Part shown: positions 1 through 9,640 of the stretch, one piece after another | Position numbering within the stretch: the first letter of the stretch is position 1 | Layout: each line of letters starts with the position of its first letter | Assembly: GCA_051453625.1 (NCBI GenBank) | Contig: JBOZIK010000001.1 | Location: forward strand, 14,808,464 to 14,843,715 | From: Welwitschia mirabilis | Lineage: Eukaryota > Gnetophyta > Gnetopsida > Welwitschiales | Direction of reading: 5' to 3' | Length of the DNA stretch: 35,252 nucleotides | The notes under the pieces: model-generated | Database searches by the model: none | What the model was told of the DNA's origin: nothing | The model's input: only the letters and a program-made list of their open reading frames with translations | Translations under genes and position numbers: made by a program

Positions 1-1063
1 AAGGTATCCTTAGATTTGATAATTAGAAATGGACTATATAAGAGTATTCAATAATATTATAGTCTAACAGTTTAGATCTAACAAATAATGATAACAAATG
101 TAATAACAATCTTGAATGATGATCCTCTAATGAAGAGCTTGAGTTTATTCTTCTTGTTGTTACCACAAGTGCCAAAGAATGATGTCATATTATATGATCC
201 AAAAAGTAAATGATGTAGTCACTAAAAATCCCTTACAAATGTTGGCTTAATGCTTTGTGAGTAGATCCAATTACTCATGCATTTGTGCATGCATACATAT
301 TTTTTTCAAGATTTATAAGATCTATTTGTTATGTTGTTCCTTTATATATTTTGATGGGTTTCTAGTTGTTTAACCTTAGAAAGTAGATGTTTGAACTTTA
401 TAACTATCATGCAATAAATAGAAATAGCTAGTCGTTGAACATGTAATGTCTATTTTATTTGACATGAAATTTCTAAAAAGATTTCTTTAAGATGGTAAAT
501 TTCTTTATCACTTAGACATATTTAACATGGAAGGCATTTTCGATTAGAGTGCCTAGAAATTAATTAAACTTAAACTATATAATCTTTAACCCTTTATGAT
601 CATAAATTTTTAATGCAAATCTTGATTGCTTTCTTGAAATGTAAGTAATTTAGAAAATTATAAATTATCTCTATTAGCTATTCTAGTTCAGTGTAAACAT
701 CCTTAACTATATAAACATCTTTCATCTATATTAGGTCCTTGCTTTAATATTAGTTACTTCATTAAAATATATGTCTTTTACTTGTGATTAAACAATTGAT
801 TTAGCATAGACATTTTTGATGCTATAGACCTCTTTAAATTTATAAACATATTTCCCATAGACATCTTTAATTTTGTAGATGTCTTTAATCAGTTGGGATT
901 TGGCATTTTGAACTCTGAGTTAAACTTTTCTATGAGATTTCATCTTTAAGGTTTAACATGGACTTATGTTTTTCGTGAACTTATTTTCTCCATGCTAACC
1001 TATTTACATAATAAAATAATATATTTGAGAAGTGGAATCATCAAAACTTCATTTTTATTAACA
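1..1063 (-). repeat. 3' LTR of minus-strand copia element E1, cut by window edge
   Basis: Positions 1-413 match 18019-18442 along their whole length in the same orientation, at roughly 75-80% by eye. The right end (TG on the minus strand at 1062-1063) abuts a textbook polypurine tract read on the minus strand, so this is the 3' LTR of an element transcribed leftward. The LTR continues beyond base 1. Positions 414-1063 are the U3 start, which the other E1 LTR copy lacks. AGACATCT-like motifs recur at about 720-885. No reading frame is supported here. Confidence 0.75.
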
Positions 1064-1077
1064 ATCTCCCCCTTTTT
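1064..1077 (-). other. Polypurine tract of E1
   Basis: The minus strand reads AAAAAGGGGGAGAT directly before the LTR start TGTTAA. This is the canonical plus-strand primer site of plant copia elements and is undamaged here. It fixes both the orientation of E1 and the inner edge of its 3' LTR. Confidence 0.85.
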
Positions 1078-2520
1078 AATGATGTCCAAAACTTACCAAA
1101 TCTCATTAGTGTAACTGCATTTAATCAAGTGAATTGAGATATTTACATTCAAGAAAGAAAAACACATAATATGTTTGATCAATAGAATTGAGAAATAGTG
1201 ATTTTAACCACTTAAATAAATATGTAGAGTAGAGATTAAGAAAGAAACACAAGCACTAGATAATTTTAGAAAAGGACTAATTATGTAAAGTTTGTCAATA
1301 ACAGTGTGCCAATAATAATAATATTAGAGCATAGTATTTTAATAATATGTAAATAAGAAATGATATTAAATCATGGAAATGTGCCAATGGAAAAAAATAA
1401 CAACATTGCTAGTAATAGTCAAAATTTCATGACATAATGTGTGCTAATAATTAATAGTAATGATTAATTAAAAAATCATGTCACTCACAGAGTCCAATCC
1501 ATCAACTCATAATCAAGTCCTTCATTTTCATATAGGAGGTCCACACTAAAATTGATTTTTCCTTAGTTATTCCCCTTTTCAAATAGCATATAAAAATGAG
1601 GTAGTTACTAAGTGTAGAGTTATTAATGTAGTATGCACCCTCTCCTTCATCATTGCTATCATTATCACTATTGAAGATGGTACATGTCTATATGGTATAG
1701 GATGAGGATTATGTTGGTGAAGGCATGTGGTACTTCCTAAAAGGCTACTACAAAGTCTCATCGGGGCTCTCATAGATCTATATCTATATACATGAATATG
1801 TTTAAGAAGTGATAAAAGTCTTAAGGAATCTAGCAGTGACATACTTGGAAAAGGATGATGGTGGTATTACGGTAAGAGATGGAACATGAATAAGTTTAGT
1901 AAAATGTGGAGGTAGTAGTAATGATGGATATGGAGGTGATGATAGTTGTATAGAGTAATGGATAAGTAGTTTGCAACATGACCTATATAAGATAAGGGGG
2001 CTAAATATCAGAGTTCTCTGACTCTTCCTACTGCTTCCCCTATGGTGGACCTAAAGCCTAGTGCTCTAGCTAAACTTGTGCCTATGTGAAAGCCTAATGC
2101 TTTTCTTGTACCTATGCCTTCTCTTGTAAAGACTTGCAAAATCACTATCTACTACTTACCTTGAGTCATAGCTTATATTCCATGGATCTAAAGGTGCCTC
2201 TTCCTCTAATTCATCTTCTAAATCTATCCAAGTGGAAGTTCCCATGAATTCCAAATTACTTATTGATGATTCTCCTTTACTAGTTATAGGTCTGTGCTTT
2301 TTTAGTTTCAACAAATTATGGTTAATCTTTCTAACCATATTTGTAATTGTGTTTAACCCCTTCTTAATGGATGATGAACTATGAGAAGTTATGATCTTTA
2401 AAACTATGATTTTGATGATCTTTTACTTGTTCCCTTACTAGGAGGCACTAATACATATTATTTTTTACTAAATTCTATAAGAAGATCCTTAGTCGAATGA
2501 GGCTTACTTGTAGTATTGAT
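1078..2520 (-). pseudogene. Decayed reading frames downstream of E1 pol
   Basis: Between the E1 polypurine tract and element A the minus strand carries broken coding-like stretches. One open piece at 1579-1842 extends upstream with a single stop. Another at 2156-2338 encodes 60 residues with a basic start (MVRKINHNLLKLKKHRP) and an acidic stretch (DLEDELEEEAP). Just upstream, 2380-2520 reads as a Ser/Lys-rich stretch including LVPPSKGTSKRSSKS. Low-complexity basic and acidic sequence after pol resembles the extra or env-like region of some copia elements, but no residue pattern proves it. The function is not recognised. It could also be noncoding 3' sequence. Confidence 0.3.
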
Positions 2521-3052
2521 ATAATATCACTGCTAATAATTAAACTAATTAAACAAGGGTGACTCAAAGTCTGACCCTTCTGAAACAAAGTAATCATATT
2601 TATTTATATAATAAATCCTAAATTAATCTTTAGACTAGTAAGAAGATAGAACATAATGAATGTCTATAAGGGATTACAATAACTGTATCTGTTACCCTTA
2701 ACTAAAATATTATAAAATGTAATCAAGCTTAAGATAGAAGCATCTAAAATCACTTCATTATATTCTATGCTTTTATAAAAATTCATCCTAGAGTGACCAA
2801 ATAGAATGTTACACATAGAGCATTAGGACATACTAATAGAATGTAAAGCAAAAATATCTTTAAATGAATGAACACACAGTTGAGAGAGCTCAGAATCATC
2901 AATTCCAAGAATAGAATTAATGAAACTAGGAGTAAGATCTAATGAAGTATCTCTAACTAATGTTTGAAATGACCTAGTTATATTAGTAATTTCATGGATG
3001 TTTGTATAAAAATCTTTGTCTACTAGATCTGGAATATCCTGATCTAACTATA
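2521..3052. other. E1 internal sequence, no gene seen
   Basis: AT-rich sequence between the decayed frames and the left end of element A. By position it belongs to the post-pol part of E1. I see no coding signal or repeat in it. Confidence 0.5.
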
Positions 3053-3057
3053 CAATC
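3053..3057. repeat. Left target-site duplication of element A (imperfect)
   Basis: CAATC before the 5' LTR corresponds to AAATC at 11222-11226 after the 3' LTR. Four of five bases match, as expected for an old insertion. The outer right boundary is uncertain by a few bases because the terminal CA is lost there. Confidence 0.45.
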
Positions 3058-3239
3058 TGTTAGATTATGTTTTATTAATTCATATCAAACTAATGTTTTC
3101 TGTGTAGCAAATTTTGTGTATCCTATGCAGAAGATGTTAATCACTTACAGGTTAGATGTTGAAGTTGTGAATGTTGAAATTTGATCACTAGAAATCCATC
3201 AAGTTCACTTACACTCTTAAGGAATTAATCAGAATTTTA

Positions 3240-3680
3240 AGGAGTTGACTGCATTTGTAGCATACTCTTAGGAATGAACTAAATTTAGAGGGGTCGACCA
3301 GATTTTTGATGGGGTCGACTAGATCTATAAACCTAAGAATAATACTCCTAAACTAATTTTTAAGGGGTCAACTAAACATTTAAAGGGGTCGACTGAACCT
3401 AAGCACTGTGTAACTGATATCCCTGAGCCGATTATCATAGGGTCAACTATACCCCTAAAGGGGTTGACCAGACTTGATGTAGAAAATTAGAATGAACTTG
3501 TATCAAGATTAGAGGGTGATAAGAGAGAATTGCATGTGACCAGATGGGGTTCAACCGTACCCTAAGGGGTTGACCAGACATAGAGCTATAAGAAATTGGG
3601 ATGACTAAAACTTCACTTGGATGACCTAGGTAAGTCATGGTACTAGATGGGATTGACTAGACTTTTGAGGGATTGACTAA
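3240..3680 (+). repeat. Dispersed GGGGTCGACTAGA-type motif array in the LTR
   Basis: About eleven copies of a 12-14 base motif near GGGGTCGACYAGA occur here, for example at 3290, 3311, 3386, 3459, 3567 and 3649. Spacing is irregular, mostly 20-110 bases. The core GTCGAC is a 6-bp palindrome. Copies have drifted to GTTGAC or GTCAAC, which are C-to-T changes on one strand or the other. The same motifs recur in the 3' LTR (9805-10260), and a weaker form occurs after pol at 8930-8975. Confidence 0.7.
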
Positions 3681-3796
3681 TTAGAATGGAACTAAAATTT
3701 TCTATCCATTTTGTATCCATTAGATAACTATTTTCTAGCTATTTATAGTTATTAGAAGTGCGTTTTCAATTGTAATAAACTGTAGAAGCCTTCAAA

Positions 3797-3803
3797 TATA
3801 AAT
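3797..3803 (+). promoter_or_regulatory. Putative TATA box of element A 5' LTR
   Basis: TATAAAT follows the U3 motif array, and the same heptamer is kept at 10391-10397 in the 3' LTR. Its position about two-fifths into the LTR from the 3' end fits a U3/R boundary. Promoter activity is inferred only. Confidence 0.4.
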
Positions 3804-4434
3804 TTCCAAGAGAGAGGAGATAAAAAAATCTTTTTCACTTTTGATAAAAGAACTAAAATCTTGTAATATTCACTATTAGATCTTGGCATTTCTACTCATG
3901 TCCAAGGAATCTATATTATTTGTTGTATCTATACATTCAAGATCAGATCTTACACTTAATTGTAATATTATCTAGAGGAGAAGAGCTCCATTAAAGTCAT
4001 TGTACTAAAGAAAGAGCGATATTTTTGCATCAAGGAATTATTACCATTACCATTACATCCTTTTAAGGTTAAGACTAAGATTGCAAAATTTTGATTAAAA
4101 AGGTTAAGACTTAGCCTACAAAAGTCCATTTGTAAAGATTATAGGTGAACTTGCACTACCTAGAAGAGTTAACAAAGATCTAAATCAAGCTTAGGGATAA
4201 GCTGATTGTCAACAGTAAAGTAGGGCATTTCTTGAATTACTATAAAATCCTGTGTATATCTATTTGGTATTTTATGCTTTTTGTCAATTTTATTACTTTT
4301 AATAATTTTAGTTTTTATTTATATGCATGATTTTATTAGCAAGTTATTTTAAGCAAGCATTTATTATATCATTATTTTGGTTAATTCTTTAAAAGAATCT
4401 ATTCACTCCCCCTCTAAGGTTCTCAATTCATTCA

Positions 4435-4449
4435 ATTAGTATCATAGCT
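4435..4449 (+). other. Primer-binding site of element A (tRNA-iMet type)
   Basis: ATTAGTATCATAGCT matches the plant copia primer site ATTGGTATCAGAGCT except for changes at two G positions. It begins directly after the LTR end. It would pair with the 3' end of initiator tRNA-Met. Confidence 0.8.
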
Positions 4450-4500
4450 AAGTTAAGTCTTTTTTTATATTTTAGCTGGTCTAAATTTTAAAACCCTACA

Positions 4501-5265
4501 ATGAGTAATTCCTTTATTGATTTTTCAAATATGCCCTTCTTATACACCTGTACTTTATTTGTATATTTTAGATAGTATGTGGATATATTTTCAAATAGAT
4601 TACAATTAGTGGAAATGCAAAAGAATTAAGTAAAAGTAATACAATATTAGTTAAAAATATGATTAAGAAAAGAGAATTTCTTTTATGGCAATTATGCCTC
4701 CCTTACAAAATTTACCCAACACATTAGAGCAAGATAATTTAGATGTGATTCATGAAGAATAGGATGAGATAGAAGATACCTATTAAGAACTATATCTAGA
4801 ATGTGAAAAGTTAGCTAAAAAGATAAACAATTTAAATAAGATTATAAAATCTCTCACCAAGGAAAAGGAGAAAATGAAATCAAGATTTAAGAAGATCAAA
4901 TCAAAAAAAATCTGATCTCACTTTATATGTTAAATAGTTAACTCATTTTGTTAATAAATTTTTTGATGGCTCTTTCAAATTAGAATAAATGCTTAAAGAT
5001 CAAAAATCTATTGGTGATAAGTTAGGTATTGAATTCGTCTCACAAAAATCTCAAAAGTAGTAAAATCAAGTAACATGGAATAGTAAGTTCTTCTCAAATG
5101 TTACTTATCATTTCTATGGAAAAAATAGTCATTTAAAACTTTTATGCAATGCTAGAAAAATAATGTTGTTATTAAACTCATTTAATACTTTTTCTTTTAA
5201 ATTTATAGCAAAAGGAGGTGTATCACATAAGTCTAAAAACATTATGTATATGAAAGATAATGATC
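4501..5265 (+). pseudogene. Gag remnant of element A, internally deleted
   Basis: An ATG at 4501 opens 24 codons starting MSNSFIDFSNMPFL, which resembles the N-terminus of copia gag, then stops at 4573-4575. The body of gag, including the zinc knuckle, is missing. Sequence resumes at 4685 with an acidic, then Lys/Glu-rich coiled-coil-like frame (ELYLECEKLAKKINNLNKI) carrying two stops before 4918. Such a coiled stretch follows the zinc knuckle in many SIRE-like copia polyproteins. Traces of the linker to protease run to about 5260, including FKFIAKGGVSHKSKN. This cannot make a capsid protein. Confidence 0.6.
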
Positions 5266-5795
5266 TTAAAAGTCTTTTAATTCAGACTCTTTCAAGATTT
5301 CAAATACTAGTAGTTGGTATATGTATAGTAGGCATTTAAGGCATATGACAAGAGATAAATCTAGGTTCAAGCAATTAAGCAACTTTAAGGGATCAGAGAT
5401 GACTTTTGATGACAATAGAAGAGCAAAAATAGAAGGCATTGGAAGCATTTATGGAGGTAACATTCCTAGAATTAATGAAGTTTCATATGTAAATGGTTTA
5501 AAGCATAATTTATTAAGAATTAGTCAAATTTATGACAAAAGCCATAAGGTACTCTTTGATAAATCAACATGTAAAATCTTGCATGGGAAATCTAATGATG
5601 TAATTATTAGAGAAAGTAGAATAGACAATGTATATAGCGTACATCAATCATTTTCTCCATGTTATTTTTTAAATGTTCTTCAAGAATAGCTTTGGTATAA
5701 ATGATTAGGTCATATTACTTATGACCAGTTGAAAATGATTATTTATAAAAACATTATGAAAGGTATTTCTAAGATAAATGTAGAAAAAAATAAGG
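5266..5795 (+). pseudogene. Protease and GAG-pre-integrase remnant of element A
   Basis: A 122-codon open stretch (5321-5689) matches the end of copia protease and the following linker. RHMTRDKS lies after the active-site position, and YVNGLKHNLLRISQI is the standard motif before GAG-pre. The catalytic D-S-G is replaced by Y-S-R (Tyr codon at 5324-5326), so the enzyme would be inactive. After the stop near 5687, WYK-stop-LGHITYDQL marks the zinc-binding start of integrase, with its first His changed to Tyr. In an intact element the protease cleaves the Gag-Pol polyprotein. Confidence 0.75.
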
Positions 5796-6368
5796 CTTAT
5801 GTGATGCATGCCAAAAGGGAAAACAAATAAAAACTTCACATAAAAGTAAAAACCAGATTCCATCTATGCTATTAGATCTTATCCATATGGATCTGATAGG
5901 TCCTGCTCAAACTCGAAGTCTAGGTGAAAAACATTATTTCCTCACTATGATTGATGACTTCTCTAGATATGCTTGGGTAGCCTTCTTGTCAAACAAGTTT
6001 GAAGTATACAAATGTTGGGTTGAGATATGTAAAAAGATTTAAAATAAAAAAGGGTATACCATAAAGAAAATATTAAGTAATCATGGTGGTGAATTTGAGA
6101 ACCATTTATTTACATAATATTATATTGATAATGGAATTAATCAATTTGAGAACCATATTAAATGATAAGGATGTCCTTAAATATTTTTAAGCTGAGGTAA
6201 TTAGCATAGCATGCTACATTATTAATAGATTATATCTTAGGCCTAATACAAATAAAATTGTCATATAAGTTATAAAAAGGAAAACAACCTAGTATTTCAT
6301 ATTTTAAAGTCTTTAAAAGTAAATGCTATGTGCTAAAAGATAGAGAACATTTAAGCACATTCGAGTCT
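5796..6368 (+). pseudogene. Integrase of element A, first copy
   Basis: The reading frame from 5796 to 6041 is unusually well kept. It has the zinc-binding CDACQKGKQ, the first catalytic Asp in HMDLIGP, and FLTMIDDFSRYAWVAFL. The second catalytic region reads LSNHGGEFEN, so that Asp has become Asn (codon 6079-6081). Compared with the second copy at 6469-7034, about 90 bases are missing just after, and these include the catalytic Glu region. The tail (AEVISIACYIINR, then SKCYVLKDREHL in shifted frames) runs into a 100-N gap. Integrase joins retrotransposon cDNA to host DNA; this copy is dead. Confidence 0.75.
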
Positions 6369-6468
6369 NNNNNNNNNNNNNNNNNNNNNNNNNNNNNNNN
6401 NNNNNNNNNNNNNNNNNNNNNNNNNNNNNNNNNNNNNNNNNNNNNNNNNNNNNNNNNNNNNNNNNNNN
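6369..6468. other. Assembly gap, exactly 100 N
   Basis: A round-number gap of unknown true size. The sequence restarts after it with AAAACTTCACATAAAAGTAAA, which matches 5829 onward, so the scaffold steps back into the same integrase region. Confidence 0.95.
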
Positions 6469-7034
6469 AAAAACTTCACATAAAAGTAAAAAGTAGACTT
6501 CCACATCTATGCCATTAGAGCTTATTGATCAAACTCAAAGTCTAGGTGGAAAATGTTATTTTCTCACTATGGTTGATACTTTTCTAGATTTACTTGTATA
6601 TCCTTATTGTAAAATACTTGCAAAGCTTACAAACATTAGGTTGAGATATGTAAAAAAATTCAAAACAAAAAAGGATATACCCTAAAGAAAATAAGAAGTG
6701 ATCATGGTGGTGAATTTGAGAATCATTTTTTTGAGAAATATTACATTAATAATGAAATTGATCATTAATTTTCAGCCTTAAAGACACCACAACAAAATGG
6801 TATAGTTGAAAGAAAGAATAAAGTCCTCTAAGAAATGGCATGAACCATGTTAAATGATAAAGAGATCCCTAAATTGTTTTTGGCTGAGGCAATTAGCACA
6901 GCATGCTATATTATTAATAGAGAATATCTTAGGCCTGGTAGAAATAAAATTTCATATGAGTTATGAAAAGGAAAAAACCTAATATTTCATATTTTAAAGT
7001 CTTTGGAAGTAAATTCTATGTGCTAAAAGATAGA
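6469..7034 (+). pseudogene. Integrase of element A, second divergent copy
   Basis: Parallel to 5829-6368 but clearly diverged, perhaps 80-85% by eye. About 20 bases removing the first catalytic Asp (HMDLIGP) are deleted. The second Asp is kept in IRSDHGGEFEN and the catalytic Glu in TPQQNGIVERKN, although a frameshift separates these from the start. The frame continues through AEAISTACYIINREYL to KPNISYFKVFGSKFYVLKDR, where a gap begins. A tandem pair of partial integrases is not a normal copia layout. Duplication, mosaic assembly or a collapsed second element are all possible. Confidence 0.7.
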
Positions 7035-7157
7035 NNNNNNNNNNNNNNNNNNNNNNNNNNNNNNNNNNNNNNNNNNNNNNNNNNNNNNNNNNNNNNNNNN
7101 NNNNNNNNNNNNNNNNNNNNNNNNNNNNNNNNNNNNNNNNNNNNNNNNNNNNNNNNN
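7035..7157. other. Assembly gap, 123 N
   Basis: It lies between the FYVLKD motif and the acidic linker of integrase. Related copia proteins have about 40 residues there, so the estimated size agrees with missing ordinary coding sequence. Confidence 0.9.
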
Positions 7158-8350
7158 ACAAATTGATGAGATTGACACAAGACCAAACTACACTAATGAA
7201 GAGGAAGTTATAACTACAAGCATCTCCATGACTAATGAAGTAACTACTGAAAGTAATGAAATTCCATCAAAAGAAGACACAACGAAAAAACCTAAGTTAT
7301 TAAAAGATCATCCTTTAAAATATATTATTAAAGAAGTAAATTCAAAAATAAATAAAATATATTCTAAGAAGAATTTGTATGCTCACATTTGTTATGCTTT
7401 AAAAATAAAACTCAAGAAATTTGACGAAGCTAAAATTCATAAGGAATAAATGATGGCAATGCAAGATGAGCTATAATAGTTCAAGAGGAATGATGTTTGA
7501 AAGCTAGTAGAAAGACCAAAAGATAAAAATATCATTGGAACTAATTGGATTTTTAAAAACCAATGTGATGAAGAAAATAATGTCATTAAAAACAAGGTAA
7601 TATTAGTAGCACAAGGCTATAATAAAATAGAAGGCATTAATGTAGGTGATACTTTTTCTCCTATTGCAAGGCTAAATAGCATTAGAATGTTTTTGTCTTC
7701 TGCAGCCTATAAAAATTTTAAAGTTTATCAAATGGATGTGAAGAGTGATTTTCTAAATAATACTTTAAATAAAGAAGTCTATGTAAATTAACTACAAGGT
7801 GTTATTACTTCTCATAAAACCGATTATGTATATAGACTTAAGAAAGCATTATATGGATTGAAATAAGCTCCAAGATCTTGGTATGAGAAGTTAGCCACTT
7901 TTTAAATGAAAACTGATATATTCATGGAACTATAAACAAAACCTTATTTGTAAATAACTTGAAAAAGGATTTCATTATTATACAGATTTATGTAGATGAT
8001 ATTATTTTTGGTGCCTTAACTGAAAAATTATCAAAATAATTTGCAACTATTATGATAACTCATTTTGAAATGAGTATGCTTGGTTAAGTAAAAATGTTTC
8101 TTAGACTATAGATCAAGTAATCTATAGATGGGATATTTATTTCTCAATCCAAATATGCAGGATTAAAAAATGTAAAAACAACTAAAACTCTTATGTCTAC
8201 ATCATGTAAAGTGAGTTTGGATGAAAATGGTAAACTAGTGGATCAAAATATTTACAAAAGTATGATTGGTAGTTTATTATATTTGACTACAAGTAGACCA
8301 GATATTATGTTCAGTGTTGAAGTATGTGTAAGGTATCAATCTCAACCAAA
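7158..8350 (+). pseudogene. Integrase tail and reverse transcriptase of element A
   Basis: An acidic linker (7228-7449 open, 73 codons) leads into the copia reverse transcriptase. Visible blocks in order are RPKDKNIIGTNWIF (about 7511), DTFSPIARLNSIRMFL, QMDVKSDFLNN with the first catalytic Asp at 7735-7737, YRLKKALYGLK, and an intact YVDDIIFG with YVDD at 7989-8000. Stops sit at conserved Gln positions (7789-7791 and 7864-7866), each explained by CAA to TAA. Downstream come LKNVKTTKTLMSTS, the MIGSLLYLTTSRPDI block and VRYQSQPKE. The enzyme would copy element RNA to cDNA; several stops and frameshifts make it nonfunctional, though its active-site residues survive. Confidence 0.85.
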
Positions 8351-8880
8351 AGAATAACATCTATAAGTAATAAAAAGAATAATTAATTATGTGAAAGGCA
8401 CATGTAATTTTGGCTTATGGTATCCTACAAAGACATCTTTCGAGCTTATAGGTTTTAGTAACATGGATTGAACTGGTTGTAAAGATGATAGAAAGAGTAA
8501 AAGTGGAAATTATTTTATAGTAGGTTCATATTTAGTAGGATGGGCAAGTAAGAAATAAAACTCCATTTATCTCTCAACTGCAAAAGTAGAAGATATTACA
8601 GTAGGTAGTCATTATACTCATCTTTTATGGATGAAAGAAATGCTAAAGTATTTTAATGTTAATTTTAAACAAGTCCCTATCTTTTTAATAATACCAGTTC
8701 TATAATAATATCAAAAAATCTGGTTTAGCACTTAAAAACTAAACATATTAAGCTAAGGCATCATTTTCAAAGAGATCAAGTAGAAAAAGGACACATCTCT
8801 ATGAACTTTATAAGTATAGACCCACAACTGGTAAATGTTGTCACTAATCCCCTAAATTTGATACTTATCTTCATCTCAAA
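8351..8880 (+). pseudogene. RNase H of element A
   Basis: Copia RNase H blocks are visible: GFSNMD-stop-TGCKDDRKSKSG, SYLVGWASKK, IYLSTAKVED and HLLWMKEML. In the first block the catalytic Asp of the usual SDAD motif is Asn (codon 8460-8462), and the following Trp codon is TGA (8469-8471). The C-terminal block KLNILS/GIIFKEIK corresponds to the usual TKHI..RHHF..RD and is frameshifted. RNase H removes RNA from the hybrid during cDNA synthesis. The domain ends near 8880, where noncoding sequence begins. Confidence 0.8.
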
Positions 8881-9627
8881 AACAAACTAGGGGTTATCTC
8901 ATTGTCCAATGGTTGATTATAAGACAGTCAACTAAATCCTTGATTCGGTCAACTAGATGTGATTAGTTAACTAGAATAAAATCTCGGTCACTTGGATCCT
9001 CTCCATTCTATAGACCCTTTAGTGAAAGATGGCAGTTCAGAATGGAAGTTTCTGTGCTAAATAAGAATTATATTATCTATTTCCATCTTTTCATATTGAT
9101 TATTTCCTTATGTTTGTGCTTATATGCTTTTGTTTTCTTTCTTAACATTGAAGTCAAAAGGGGAAGAATTAGTTGTATATTTCTTTGTAATGCTTATGTT
9201 TAATGGAATCAAAGTCTAATTGGTTTTGTTCTCAATTGGTATTTCAAATCTTTTTGTGCAATCATATGAGCTTAACATTTTTCAATGATGAATATTAAAA
9301 ATCCAAATGATGTTTATCTTATATTTGCAATGCACTTCAACTATTTAAAATATTGTATTATGTTAATCTATATTTATAATGAATGTTAATAATCAAAGTG
9401 ACAAAGTTATGTGATCAAAATGTGTTTTTCATAAATATTGTATTCTTAACTCTTTAAATATATACCTTAAAATTGTTTTTGTTTTAGCACAAAATTTGAC
9501 TTATCAAAATGTTTTCAATTAATTTCAAAGGGCTTAAAAATTTTGCAAGGAATGATAGGCATTTTATTAGGGGGAGTTTTCTTATTTTTAATTATTTCTA
9601 CAATTAAATATTATTTTCCATCAATGT
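8881..9627 (+). other. 3' noncoding region of element A
   Basis: About 750 bases between RNase H and the polypurine tract hold no recognised gene. SalI-like GTCAACTAGA motifs occur at 8930-8975. Purine runs at 9155-9167 and 9569-9576 resemble polypurine tracts but are not next to an LTR. Unlike element C, element A has no extra ORF here. Confidence 0.6.
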
Positions 9628-9640
9628 CAAGGAAAGAGAT
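9628..9640 (+). other. Degenerate polypurine tract of element A
   Basis: CAAGGAAAGAGAT precedes the 3' LTR start (TATTAG). Compared with the canonical AAAAGGGGGAGAT, the G run is interrupted by A, again G-to-A decay. Confidence 0.7.

Larger units (their letters stand above)
3058..4434 (+). repeat. 5' LTR of element A
   Basis: It starts TGTTAG and ends TTCA, directly before a primer site. It aligns throughout with 9641-11221 at roughly 80-85% by eye, starting with the shared TTAGATTATGTTTTATTAAT. Its length is 1377 bp. The U3 part contains an irregular array of SalI-like motifs (3240-3680). A pyrimidine-rich CCCCCTCTAAGGTTCTCAA stretch lies at the 3' end, as is usual for this copia group. Confidence 0.85.

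Noticed and set aside
9569-9576. GGGGGAG purine run (and a second run at 9155-9167) as polypurine tract of element A
   Set aside because: Neither is next to the LTR start. Alignment of the two LTRs places the boundary at 9641, directly after the degenerate tract at 9628-9640.
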